In this document: positions 8,216-16,461 of the stretch, in pieces
Position numbering within the stretch: position 1 is the first letter of the stretch
How the letters are laid out: each line of letters starts with the position of its first letter
Source of the DNA: Candidatus Freyrarchaeum guaymasense
Lineage (GTDB): Archaea; Asgardarchaeota; Jordarchaeia; Jordarchaeales; Freyrarchaeaceae
DNA length: 64,000 nucleotides
Direction of reading: 5' to 3'
Assembly: GCA_030587405.1 (NCBI GenBank)
Contig: JAUQZD010000056.1
Coordinates: 1-64,000, forward strand
The notes under the pieces: generated by a model
The model's database searches: none
What the model was told of the DNA's origin: nothing
What the model saw: the letters and a program-made list of their open reading frames with translations, nothing else
Program-made: the position numbers and the translations under genes

Positions 8216-8917
8216 TTACCCTGCGATCTTGGGTTTAGGCCTGCTCGGCTTAAGGCACTTACCTACTTCCTCTGCAAGTCTAAGGGCCGTTACGGTTTTG
8301 GTCTCGCTTGGAGTGAAAGAGTAAATTAGGTGTGGCTTCTCCCTTCTCACCGAAATCCTAACTATAAGATCTTTAACGCGTGTTACCTCTCCTTTTAACC
8401 CTCCTCTTTCCAGTATTTCCTTAGCAGCGTCAACGTTTGAAGCCCAAACCTCTAACCCATCCAAGTCGTCAACTTTGAGCATGCCCTCCCCCGGCGCCTC
8501 GACCTTGCTCGGGTTGAAGATCTCCATTGATAACCGCGGCTTCGCTTTGAAGTTAGCCTTGCAAAGGAACATGTCGCTATGAGGCCTAAACCTTGACACT
8601 ACATGATGTAAAAGGTTTTCTCTGCTAACTAGGTAGAGGGTGACATCCAAGTCGTCTAAGGGCTCCCTTTTAGCCTTACACTTAACGTTAAACCCACTAA
8701 GCCTGTAAGCTTTATGCCCAACCACGCGGAAACCTTCCTTAAACCATTCATTTAGTAAGGTCCAGTACTTTTCCATCAATCTCCTGTTCCGCCTCAAGCC
8801 GACAAAATAGTTAACGGTGAAGGCAGTCATGAACCCTAGAAAGACAAGTGCCGCCACGCTAACCAGCAAGTCTGTCAGCCAAGCATCAAGCAACCACAGC
8901 ACCTCGATGGTAACCAT
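8216..8917 (-). CDS. Membrane-anchored protein of unknown function
   Basis: 233 residues with one clear N-terminal membrane helix (about residues 13-37, LTDLLVSVAALVFLGFMTA) followed by a basic LRRNRR stop-transfer segment, placing the remaining 190 residues probably on the cytosolic side. The soluble part is mixed alpha/beta with no recognised motif. The gene starts 3 nt beyond the stop of the PH-like/zinc-ribbon gene, so the two are likely co-expressed; both may act at the membrane. Confidence 0.6.
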   Translation of the reverse strand: MVTIEVLWLLDAWLTDLLVSVAALVFLGFMTAFTVNYFVGLRRNRRLMEKYWTLLNEWFKEGFRVVGHKAYRLSGFNVKCKAKREPLDDLDVTLYLVSRENLLHHVVSRFRPHSDMFLCKANFKAKPRLSMEIFNPSKVEAPGEGMLKVDDLDGLEVWASNVDAAKEILERGGLKGEVTRVKDLIVRISVRREKPHLIYSFTPSETKTVTALRLAEEVGKCLKPSRPKPKIAG

Positions 8918-8920
8918 AAT

Positions 8921-9649
8921 TTAATCCAGAACCTTTCCCGAGAAGAAGTTCACCTTCCTTCCGCACGCCGGGCAAACGTACATTCCTGGCCGCCATAGCA
9001 CATACTCTCCGCAAGCAGGACATATAAGCTCCATTTCCCCTTCAACCTCCACGTCTGGGGGAACCTTAAGTAGCTCCTCCTCCCTTCTTTTCGCTTCTAC
9101 CTCCTTTTTCCTCTTAAAAATATCGGCTATCCCGAAACTGACCGCTCCCTCCCCTCCCTCATCAGGGTTTATCACCTTAAGGATCTTGCTTATTAATCCT
9201 TCCTTTCCCGTTTCCCCTCCCTCCCCTGCCAGCTCTGCTACAGGGATGGGCTTCGAGGACTCCTTGAACTCCTCCACGATGGATACTATGCGTCCAATCT
9301 GCTCATCCGTTAGCCCCTTTAAAACTACCCTATCACTTTTCAACAGTGAGAACCTGCTGCTCTTAGGATACTTAACTTCAAGTCCTTTAGAGATGACGCC
9401 GACCGCCTTAATCTCCTCCATGTTCCTAAAGAAAAGGCTGAGGGTTGCAACCCCCTTCTTCCCTTTTCTTAAGAGCTTCGAGAAGGACCCAAGCTTCCCG
9501 TGAAAGATAAGCCTCATATTAGTTACGTAAAGGTCTCCTTTATCTGTCTCCAGCTCAACCCCCTCAGCATCGCTAACCTTAACTCCCCGGACAACCCATA
9601 ACAGTTTTTCTCCACTAAGGAGGTATGGAACCTCGCTTCCACCGATCAT
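8921..9649 (-). CDS. PH/GRAM-like domain protein with C-terminal zinc ribbon
   Basis: 242 residues. Residues 10-130 follow the bacterial-type PH/GRAM pattern: LLSGEKLLWVVRGVKV, GDLYVTNMRLIFHG, then basic strands and a closing helix (TDEQIGRIVSIVEEF). A low-complexity charged linker (about 135-205) leads to a zinc ribbon at the end (LICPACGEYVLWRPGMYVCPAC). PH-like domains usually bind membranes or proteins. The membrane protein downstream starts 3 nt away, so a shared role is plausible but unproven. The ATG at 9649 follows AAAGGGG. Confidence 0.68.
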   Translation of the reverse strand: MIGGSEVPYLLSGEKLLWVVRGVKVSDAEGVELETDKGDLYVTNMRLIFHGKLGSFSKLLRKGKKGVATLSLFFRNMEEIKAVGVISKGLEVKYPKSSRFSLLKSDRVVLKGLTDEQIGRIVSIVEEFKESSKPIPVAELAGEGGETGKEGLISKILKVINPDEGGEGAVSFGIADIFKRKKEVEAKRREEELLKVPPDVEVEGEMELICPACGEYVLWRPGMYVCPACGRKVNFFSGKVLD

Positions 9650-9802
9650 CCTAGAACCCCTTTAAATGGTTCCGAATAAACGGTGAAACAGCTTAAATAT
9701 AAAGTTAGAGTTTTGCACATAGCCAACGCGCCGCGAAGAGCCCATTCAAAATTTCCTTTCTCAATTAAACCCCCTCGCGACCCCCTCTAATCAACTTAAG
9801 AT
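9650..9802. other. Promoter-bearing gap upstream of the PH-like gene
   Basis: AT-rich stretch between the PH-like gene start and repeat copy 1. On the minus strand the TTTATATTTAAGCTG segment (about 9691-9705) is a plausible TATA region for the gene starting at 9649. No further gene is visible here; the remainder to 10033 is the repeat element and 22 nt of spacer. Confidence 0.4.
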
Positions 9803-10011
9803 GCCTTGCGAAACAGTTAAAATTTGGTAAGTGTTTAAGGTGCTGGTCTGGCCACAGGGTAGCCTATGAGGGCGGAACCTTCAGATGTGGGGCTCCGGGG
9901 TTACCCCGAAAGCCCCATCAGAGGCGTAGAGGCGTACGCCTCGATGACGGGGAAACGCCTGACAGACCAAAACCCACATTTACCCATAAAAGCCTATCAA
10001 GCGTGAACCCC
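9803..10011 (+). repeat. Structured repeat element, copy 1
   Basis: First of three near-identical elements of about 200 bp. It begins GCCTTGCGAAACAGTTAA and ends CAAGCGTGAACCCC. Internal inverted repeats visible: GGTCTG with CAGACC (outer helix), GGTAAGTGT with ACATTTACC (longer outer helix with one G-T), GGGGCT with AGCCCC enclosing GGGG-TTA-CCCC, and GAGGCG with CGCCTC. This copy has a tandem 8-base duplication (GAGGCGTA twice) in the last hairpin and one mismatch in the GGCCAC hairpin. It lies between two minus-strand genes. No open frame of note. It could be a small RNA gene or a non-autonomous mobile element. Confidence 0.85.
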
Positions 10012-10033
10012 GCCTTTAAAAGCATAAGAGAAG

Positions 10034-11830
10034 TCATTCCTCCCCTCCCACGTAATAGAATTCTCCCATCGCCTTTTGCTCTCTGTCAAGGCGGCTTCCC
10101 TCCTTGTTCACACGTGGCCTTCCTGTCCTAGGATCCCTTCGAAAAGTCACGTTCATCTGCCTTAAGAAGAAGTTCATGCCGCTCCTTAGATCCATAGGCT
10201 TATTGGCAACCCCCATCACTCCAGGCTTCCCCGTGAAGACCATTAAGCTGTCTGATATCGCATCTACGAGGACTATGTCGTGTTCTACAACGAATGCAGC
10301 CGCCTCGGCTTTCTCCACAGTCCTCCTTACAACCTTTGCCATGTTAAGCCTCTGCTCGGAAGACAAGAATGCGCTTGGCTCGTCCAGCAAGTATAAGTCT
10401 GCTTCTCTAGCCAGGCATGCGGCTATAGCGACCCTCTGAAGTTCACCGCCGCTTAAACTTTTAACCTCCCTATCTAGAAGAGGAGTAACCTCTAACGGCT
10501 CTAAGACCTCCGTCTTAAACGCGCTTGAGAAAACCTCTTTCCCTCCAGATTCTAGCAGTAACGACTGGACTGTTCCATCGTAGCTCGGAGTCAAGTACTG
10601 TGGCTTGTAGCTCACCTTTAATGTTCTGGGCGGAGCAGCTCCCGTATCCGGCTTCAGTAATCCTGCCACGAGCTTTATAAACGTCGTTTTCCCGATGCCG
10701 TTTGGACCTATTATCCCGACGACCTCTCCCCTGTGAACCTCTCCACCCTCCACCCTCAGCGAGAACTCGCCGAGTCGCTTCCCCATCTCTCCGAAAGAGA
10801 GGAGGACGTCTTCGCTCGTCCACCTCTCAGATGGAACCGGGTTCACATGGAACCTTATCGCTTCGCTTCTAAACCTAAGGTTTTCGTCGGGAAGGTAGCC
10901 GTCCAAATATATGTTTATACCTTCTCTCACCCCATGGGGGTTCGTTACCACACCATACACTCCAGGCTCCCCGTAAAACATGCATACAACATCGCTTAGG
11001 TAGTCAACCAGCGCTAAGTCATGTTCTATGCACACCACTGTTTTCCCCTCGTCCACGAGTCTTCTTATTACGCGTGCAGCATTAAGCCTCTGGTATATGT
11101 CTAGGTAGCTTGAAGGCTCGTCAAAGAGGTAAACCTCAGCGTCGCGGGATATTGCGGCCGCTATAGCCACCCGTTGAAGCTCCCCTCCACTAAGAACGCT
11201 CAGCTCTCTTTCAAGAACCTCCTTAAGCTCAAGCTCCCTCACAAGTTTCTCCATGACGCCTCTTTCGTCCACCCTCTCTAAGAGTTCCCCCACAACCCCT
11301 TTAACAACTTTAGGGAGCAGCGTTATGTTCTGCGGTTTGTGAACAACCTTTAAGTCACCGTTAGACATCCTTTCAAAGTACCCCTGCAGTTCGCTTCCCT
11401 TATAGTATTTAATTATCTCCTCCCAGCTAGGCGGGTCGTCATAGCGTCCAAAGTTAGGCTTCAGCTCTCCTGCTAGTATACGCATAGCCGTCGTCTTCCC
11501 TACTCCGTTCGGCCCGATGAGCCCGGTCACCCTTCCGCTTTTGGGTATCGGTAAGCGGTAGAGCTTAAACATGTTTGGCCCGTACCTGAACGTTAAGTCG
11601 CTTTCGAGCTCCTCGGGAAGGTTCACTATTCGTATGGCGTGGAAGGGACACTTTTTAACGCAAATCCCTTCCCCCTCACAAAGAGACTCTATGATCCTCG
11701 CTCTCCCTGTTTCCTCGTCGAAAACTATGGTTTCCTGCCCCATCCTGACCCCCGGGCAGAACCGGTAGCATTCCTTAGAGCAGTCATTAGGCTTACACCT
11801 GTCCCTGTCAATAACCGCTATGCGCACCAT
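10034..11830 (-). CDS. abce1: ABCE1/RLI ribosome-recycling ATPase
   Basis: Splits ribosomes after termination, together with aRF1 or aPelota. The ATG at 11830 (after GGGGGC) gives 598 residues, the family length; 14 further codons upstream have no support. The N-terminal iron-sulfur domain has CKPNDCSKECYRFCPG and CEGEGICVKKCPF. Two ABC domains follow, with Walker A GPNGVGKTT and GPNGIGKTT, signature LSGGELQRVAIA in each, and Walker B YLFDEPSSYLD and YLLDEPSAFLS; the hinge lies near residue 320. The gene ends 22 nt after repeat copy 1, which is on the opposite strand. Confidence 0.97.
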   Translation of the reverse strand: MVRIAVIDRDRCKPNDCSKECYRFCPGVRMGQETIVFDEETGRARIIESLCEGEGICVKKCPFHAIRIVNLPEELESDLTFRYGPNMFKLYRLPIPKSGRVTGLIGPNGVGKTTAMRILAGELKPNFGRYDDPPSWEEIIKYYKGSELQGYFERMSNGDLKVVHKPQNITLLPKVVKGVVGELLERVDERGVMEKLVRELELKEVLERELSVLSGGELQRVAIAAAISRDAEVYLFDEPSSYLDIYQRLNAARVIRRLVDEGKTVVCIEHDLALVDYLSDVVCMFYGEPGVYGVVTNPHGVREGINIYLDGYLPDENLRFRSEAIRFHVNPVPSERWTSEDVLLSFGEMGKRLGEFSLRVEGGEVHRGEVVGIIGPNGIGKTTFIKLVAGLLKPDTGAAPPRTLKVSYKPQYLTPSYDGTVQSLLLESGGKEVFSSAFKTEVLEPLEVTPLLDREVKSLSGGELQRVAIAACLAREADLYLLDEPSAFLSSEQRLNMAKVVRRTVEKAEAAAFVVEHDIVLVDAISDSLMVFTGKPGVMGVANKPMDLRSGMNFFLRQMNVTFRRDPRTGRPRVNKEGSRLDREQKAMGEFYYVGGEE

Positions 11831-11922
11831 CAAGAAGCCCCCAAAGAAGCCTTCTTCCATCCTTTTTATCAAGGTTTTCTAGGAGGAGGGCTGCCTTAAA
11901 GGTCTTCCGTGACTCGTGCCCT

Positions 11923-12951
11923 TTAGACTTGTGTTGCCTTAAAGGAGAACCAGACCGGGTCATAGTTAAGCTTCATGTTATTCTCACCGAACCATCTTTG
12001 TAGCTCTTCAAAGGTGGGGAATCCCTTTGCACCATATAGGCGGATGAAGAGGTCTACAGGGTATAGGCGGTCTGATATGGTGCTTTCAACTCCAAATATG
12101 AAACCGTCCGGCTTCAAGTAGCTTTTTAACTCGCCAACAACCCTAACCGGGTCCTCTAACCAGTGAAGCACGTGGGATATGAATATTGCGTCATACCGTC
12201 CCTCGGCGGGCCTCTCCTCCTTAAGGCTGAAGAAATGTATTGGGAGACCTAAACCCGTGTCTTCCCTCGCCATCCTGAGCAGCTCCTCGGATACATCACA
12301 TCCATCTATTTCCAGTTCATCCTTAACCTCTGAAAGGTGGTTAAATAGTTGCACCGTTCCCTCCCCGCTTCCACAGCCATAGTCAAGCAGCCTGAACGTG
12401 CCTGCACGCTTCCCAGCTTCTTCCTTCACCCTTGAAAACCTTATCGCTTTATCCCTCTGAATTCTGTAAAATTCCCCTCCAAGAGCTATACTCCAGTATA
12501 CTCTAAGCTCGGCTGACCCAACCTCATCAACATCCCCGGAGAGGCGTGCACGGATCACCTTCACGGTGGGCTCCCCAAAAGTCCCGAAAGCCTCCAACAG
12601 TTTAGGGTGCATCTTCTCCAGCATGTTTGAGAAAGGCCGCTCAGGGGCCTCCCTCAAAAGCACAATCTTCCCCTGTTTAACGCGTATGACCCCCTCCTCC
12701 TCCACAAAACGCAGCAGCTCTAAGAGTAGCTCCCCATCAACATATCCTTCAACTTTCATCAACTTTTCTATTGGGATTTCCTTTCCGATAGGCATTCTCG
12801 ACAAGGCAGGCTCCAAAGCCTCAATCACCAGCATACGCATGTACTTCCTAATGTCTTTCAACATTCTAATCTTATCATAGAAAAGAATCGGCGACTTCAA
12901 TATCTCATACAGTAATGAAATCTTCTCAAACAAACTATAACCCTCCCTCAT
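11923..12951 (-). CDS. SAM-dependent methyltransferase with helical N-terminal domain
   Basis: 342 residues. The class I Rossmann fold starts near residue 190 with FRLLDYGCGSGEGTVQLF (motif I), then EIDGCDVSEELLRMA (motif II acidic end) and YDAIFISHVLHWLEDP (motif IV). Residues 35-130 resemble a winged-helix dimerisation domain (IPIEKLMKVEGYVDGELLLELLRFVEEEGVIRVKQGKI), a layout shared with plant-type O-methyltransferases. The substrate is unknown. It is 13 nt downstream of the longin-like gene on the same strand. Confidence 0.78.
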   Translation of the reverse strand: MREGYSLFEKISLLYEILKSPILFYDKIRMLKDIRKYMRMLVIEALEPALSRMPIGKEIPIEKLMKVEGYVDGELLLELLRFVEEEGVIRVKQGKIVLLREAPERPFSNMLEKMHPKLLEAFGTFGEPTVKVIRARLSGDVDEVGSAELRVYWSIALGGEFYRIQRDKAIRFSRVKEEAGKRAGTFRLLDYGCGSGEGTVQLFNHLSEVKDELEIDGCDVSEELLRMAREDTGLGLPIHFFSLKEERPAEGRYDAIFISHVLHWLEDPVRVVGELKSYLKPDGFIFGVESTISDRLYPVDLFIRLYGAKGFPTFEELQRWFGENNMKLNYDPVWFSFKATQV

Positions 12952-12964
12952 GGTGGCTCCCTTT

Positions 12965-13849
12965 TTAGTCTAAGGAGACCATTCCTCGAACATCCATTTT
13001 ACGGACTACTTCAAGAGTTTGTAGGGGATCCTCAAGTCCCATAAGAATCTCCAGTAAGAACTTGCCCTCAACCTTCTCCATGAACTCATCTATCGTCTCC
13101 TCGCCGAAAAGCGCCTTTGCAGCGGTAACCAAGTTCCTATTTAACGTGATCGTTTTCATTGCGTTCTCACAAATGAACTCGAACAGCTTTACGTAACGTT
13201 GAACATCCCTATCTGGCATGTCCTTGGATAAGAGGGCAATAATCCTGAATGGTTCACGTTTCTTCTTGATGAAAAGGTATGTTAGGAGTTCATCGTTCAC
13301 CTTAACGACTTCGCCAGGCATGGTTTCCGATAGCTGAATGAGCTCGAGGACTCTAACGTCAACTTTCAGCTCCGCCCAGAAGCGCCGGTTACCTCGGTCG
13401 TACAGCACATATCCTACAACTCCATTAGGGAGATTTTTCTCATCGTACCCCTCAGACATGTTCCTCCATATTAACCGTTCAAGAGCCATCATAACCTTAT
13501 CTTTAAACCCTGAGAACCGTTCTACGTTTCCATCCCATTCCTCAAGAGAATACGTCGTCTCAAAGGACCATGCAATCTCGGACGCGAACTGCTTATACTC
13601 TTCGGCATCGTCTTCACGATCTAACACTAAAACTACCAGTATATGCTTTAAGGAGGAAATTAGGAAAAACTTGTCGGACGTTTTAAACGAGGAAAAGTCC
13701 CCTATCTTCAACTCCTCAGCAAGATCTCCTAACGCCCGCAGCATTCCGCCAAGAAGAACATCGTCAGAATTAACAACTGTGCCCTTAAGGTCTACCTTGA
13801 AAAGAGGGACACCTGACGCTTTATGTAATATCAACAGTTTCCTAAGCAT
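12965..13849 (-). CDS. Longin/Roadblock-like protein
   Basis: 294 residues. The first 130 (RKLLILHKASGVPLFKVDLKG, then VLLGGMLRALGDLAEEL, DKFFLISSLKHILVVLVLDRED and a helix with EIAWSFETTY) follow the beta-beta-alpha-beta-beta-beta-alpha order of longin or Roadblock-type domains, which usually work with small GTPases. The C-terminal half is helical, with no motif recognised. No GTPase gene is adjacent, but a MglA-like GTPase lies 31 kb away in this window. Fold assignment is pattern-based. Confidence 0.55.
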   Translation of the reverse strand: MLRKLLILHKASGVPLFKVDLKGTVVNSDDVLLGGMLRALGDLAEELKIGDFSSFKTSDKFFLISSLKHILVVLVLDREDDAEEYKQFASEIAWSFETTYSLEEWDGNVERFSGFKDKVMMALERLIWRNMSEGYDEKNLPNGVVGYVLYDRGNRRFWAELKVDVRVLELIQLSETMPGEVVKVNDELLTYLFIKKKREPFRIIALLSKDMPDRDVQRYVKLFEFICENAMKTITLNRNLVTAAKALFGEETIDEFMEKVEGKFLLEILMGLEDPLQTLEVVRKMDVRGMVSLD

Positions 13850-14019
13850 TCCCTATCCCTTAACGCTTCTCCATGAAATATGAAAAATATTATTTTAAAT
13901 AATTTCTAATAAAACTTTACTTTTCTTATCGACCGAACAAAAAAGAGTACGCTTCACTCAACCGTCCAGATCTACAATGCTTTTCATCCTTTTCTAAAAC
14001 CGGTTAATTTTACCACCTG

Positions 14020-14631
14020 TTAGAAGAAGATAAATGGTTCCATTCTCCCTTTAAAGTACTGCCTCATGACCTTTTTAATTTCTTTTTCATCAACCATTTT
14101 TTTGTAACCCAGCTTCCTTAACCGTTCCTCCCATTTCAGCTGGAGGGGTGGCACTTCCCGTGGAGCAGTCCTTTTAGGGTACGCGAAGAAGTATGTCCTC
14201 TTCTTAGGGTCATAATTCATGTAAAAGAAACTATTATATTCATCGTTAAAGAAAACAGCCACCGATGTGACCATGTACTTTCCATGGTAGCGAGGGTTTC
14301 TCTCCAGTCTGAGCTCCTCAGCAATCTTCTTAAGCTTCTTGTTCTCTTCCCAGATGGTTTTCATAAGCTCTGCGGTCTCGTAAAGATCCTTCAAGTAAAA
14401 CTTAAGGGTTTCGCCCTTATACTCTGTCACGGTAAACTTCGGAATCCAAGTATCGGCTATAGTGCCTTCAAAGTGCGGCTTCATGGGGGCCCTCGCCATC
14501 AACTCAATGTGATCTATTTCCGCCGCTTTCCTACCTATCTCCTCATCCATTGGAACCCTAAACAGGTACTCTAATATCTGAGCAAGGGCTCTTGCATCAG
14601 CTTCATCAACCCTCTTTTTATCATCAGACAA
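14020..14631 (-). CDS. Hypothetical protein
   Basis: 203 residues with no family I recognise. It has an acidic N-terminus (MSDDKKRVDEADARALAQILEYL), a central region rich in aromatic residues and strands (KYMVTSVAVFFNDEYNSFFYMNY), and a basic helical end (VDEKEIKKVMRQYFKGRMEPFIFF). No signal peptide or membrane helix. A TTG start at 14631 follows GTGAAGGCTG. It is a single gene with long flanking gaps (170 and 270 bp), and neighbours give no functional clue. Confidence 0.55.
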   Translation of the reverse strand: MSDDKKRVDEADARALAQILEYLFRVPMDEEIGRKAAEIDHIELMARAPMKPHFEGTIADTWIPKFTVTEYKGETLKFYLKDLYETAELMKTIWEENKKLKKIAEELRLERNPRYHGKYMVTSVAVFFNDEYNSFFYMNYDPKKRTYFFAYPKRTAPREVPPLQLKWEERLRKLGYKKMVDEKEIKKVMRQYFKGRMEPFIFF

Positions 14632-14901
14632 CAGCCTTCACCTCAACATAATTAATAACATACACTTCGGGCATCTAACCCTCTATAGGTCATCTAATTA
14701 AAGCCGAAACTTCTTCATAACAGGTTAACAATGAACATTAAACAGTTCGATTTTAACCCTTCTTAAGCTGATCTTTCAACTTATAATTATCAAGGTGAAC
14801 TTAACTACATAAATTTAACCTCACTCAGCTGGTTCATCATCTGTTACACGGGAACTTTTAAAGGAAGGTTTCCACCGTTTCTTCGAGCAGTACCCCGCTA
14901 A

Positions 14902-15366
14902 TCACTCAACAATAACGATCTTTATAGGGTTTCCATCCTTATCATACGCGTAAATATCATTAAGGCTGGTATAAGGGTAGGTGACTATTACATGTACAAC
15001 ACCAAAGCTGAAGGCTACGTTGACATCACGTTTTGAAGGAAACTTTATTCCTGAAGGGTGGCTGTGAACGCTGCCGACTATTGAAAGGTCAAATGGCAAC
15101 ATGTAAGGGGAGAAGGACGCCTCCCCCGCTCCATAGACGCTAAAGGGAGGTATAATTACTTCAGAAATTACTCCTTTATTATCCGCTCTTAATAGACCGA
15201 TAAATTCTTTAGGGTAAAGTTCCCGAGAAATCTCCAGTAACCCCTCAGCTACCTCTCTTTTTATCCTCACCAGAGAAATTTTCTTAGCTCTTTTCCTACC
15301 CCAAAATTTTGGCGAAATACGGAATCCTCCCTTTCCTACCTTCACTCCCACCTGTTCTTTCATCAT
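14902..15366 (-). CDS. JAMM/MPN-family metalloprotease
   Basis: 154 residues. The JAMM zinc motif is complete: a glutamate in LYPKEFIGLLR (about residue 48), then VGSVHSHPSGIKFPSKRDV with the His-x-His and downstream aspartate. Archaeal relatives cleave ubiquitin-like SAMP modifiers from proteins or act on similar isopeptide bonds. No ubiquitin-like, E1-like or proteasome gene is in the window, so the substrate is open. Possible starts are the paired ATGs at 15366 and 15363. Confidence 0.85.
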   Translation of the reverse strand: MMKEQVGVKVGKGGFRISPKFWGRKRAKKISLVRIKREVAEGLLEISRELYPKEFIGLLRADNKGVISEVIIPPFSVYGAGEASFSPYMLPFDLSIVGSVHSHPSGIKFPSKRDVNVAFSFGVVHVIVTYPYTSLNDIYAYDKDGNPIKIVIVE

Positions 15367-15642
15367 GAACTCCTTAATTTTTTAACTCTTTCTTGAAAGA
15401 AAAAATTTACAATTCCAAACGAAATATTAAATATATAATTATTCAATTATTAACATAAACATAGATATAATCGGGCTTCTTTCTTCGATTTCCTGTGAAA
15501 CTTAACCGGGATTACTGCATGCTTTCCAACCATCTCCTCCTTTTCGGGGGAACATGTCAAAAATTGGATGTGCCGGGAAAAAGTTATAAAAGGGTTTGAT
15601 ATGGTTTAGAGTGTTGAGCGGGGATTGGATTGGGGGGACTTT
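15367..15642. other. Intergenic region between divergent genes
   Basis: AT-rich gap of about 275 bp between the JAMM protease and the RecA-like gene. Beyond the TATA box annotated separately at 15581-15594, the 15410-15450 stretch is almost wholly A and T and may carry the promoter of the minus-strand JAMM gene. No RNA gene or repeat is seen. Confidence 0.4.
15581..15594 (+). promoter_or_regulatory. TATA box for the RecA/KaiC-like gene
   Basis: AAGTTATAAAAGGG preceded by purine-rich GGGAAA matches the archaeal BRE-TATA pattern. Transcription would begin near 15610, so the message of the following gene has a short leader with a strong GGGGGG ribosome site. Confidence 0.6.
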
Positions 15643-16431
15643 TTGAGTAGTTGCGAACTACTCAAAAAATATCTTAATTTTTCGTTTAATAAGCCCTGCA
15701 GGTTCTGGGTGAGTGGTGAGGATAAAGCTGATAGGTGCATGCTAGATTATTCCGTCCCGGTTTGCGGTGGGTATTGGTGTGAAGAGATCGGTGAAGGAAT
15801 GTACATAACCGTTTGTGATAAGCTGAAAGAAATCGCAAGAAAGCTTCCTCTCATGATACATACTGGAGTAGAGAGATTAGACTTAATTTTAGGAGGCGGT
15901 TTCTCTCCCTCGACACACGTAGCCCTACTTGGAAGCAGCGAAGGCGTGGAATTAATAGTTAAGAATAGTATTCTCAGCGGGTTAGAGAAGGGTTACATGT
16001 GCATTCAAATGGTTTTGGGAGAACCAAGAGTACGTGTTAACGTGAAGAACGCGTTTCTCCTAGAGGATTTAAGCGAGTTTTATGAGTCAACCCTAGACGG
16101 GTACTACCAGGTTAAGCAAGTATCAAAATTTCAGGAGAAGGCGCTTGAAAGGAGTTTCTCAGGGCTCCTAATCGTTTTCGATGCTTCAACATACTTGAAA
16201 AATAGGCCGCACTCAAAGAAGCCCTTTATTTTCGAGGAAAGAATCAGAAAAATCAAGCTTAAAGAAACAGTAATTCTGTGCATGTATGACGGCGGAGTAA
16301 TTGGAAAGGTAGACCGGCCGTTTATACTTGACACACACGATGTCGTCTTAGAAGCCAGAGACGAGCCGTTAGCAGCTAGAATATTAAAAGCTGCAAGAAT
16401 AAGTGATGAGTGGATTCGAATTCCATTGTAA
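15643..16431 (+). CDS. RecA/KaiC-like ATPase-fold protein lacking a P-loop lysine
   Basis: The start is probably the TTG at 15643, four bases after GGGGGGAC (a TTG at 15625 is the alternative, adding six residues). About 262 residues. After a cysteine-bearing N-terminal region (RFWVSGEDKADRCMLDYSVP, then CGGYWCEE), the segment IHTGVERLDLILGGGFSPSTHVALLGSSEGVELIV aligns with the KaiC/RadA Walker A region, but the G-x-GK-T/S lysine is missing (LLGSSEGVEL). Walker B-like LLIVFDASTYL and a late LETVILCMYDGG-type strand follow. It is a likely non-hydrolysing member of the family, possibly regulatory. Confidence 0.6.
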   Translation: MSSCELLKKYLNFSFNKPCRFWVSGEDKADRCMLDYSVPVCGGYWCEEIGEGMYITVCDKLKEIARKLPLMIHTGVERLDLILGGGFSPSTHVALLGSSEGVELIVKNSILSGLEKGYMCIQMVLGEPRVRVNVKNAFLLEDLSEFYESTLDGYYQVKQVSKFQEKALERSFSGLLIVFDASTYLKNRPHSKKPFIFEERIRKIKLKETVILCMYDGGVIGKVDRPFILDTHDVVLEARDEPLAARILKAARISDEWIRIPL

Positions 16432-16461
16432 AAGTTGTTAAGCCTTCTTACTTCTCGATCA

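Noticed and set aside
9803..10011. Repeat element as a C/D-box RNA
   Set aside because: GATGA and CTGA occur near the 3' side, but they are only about ten bases apart, and the bases before GATGA do not fit the full C box; spacing is too short for a guide RNA.
9803..10011. Repeat element as SRP RNA or RNase P RNA
   Set aside because: Too short, three copies, and none of the conserved loops of either RNA is recognised.
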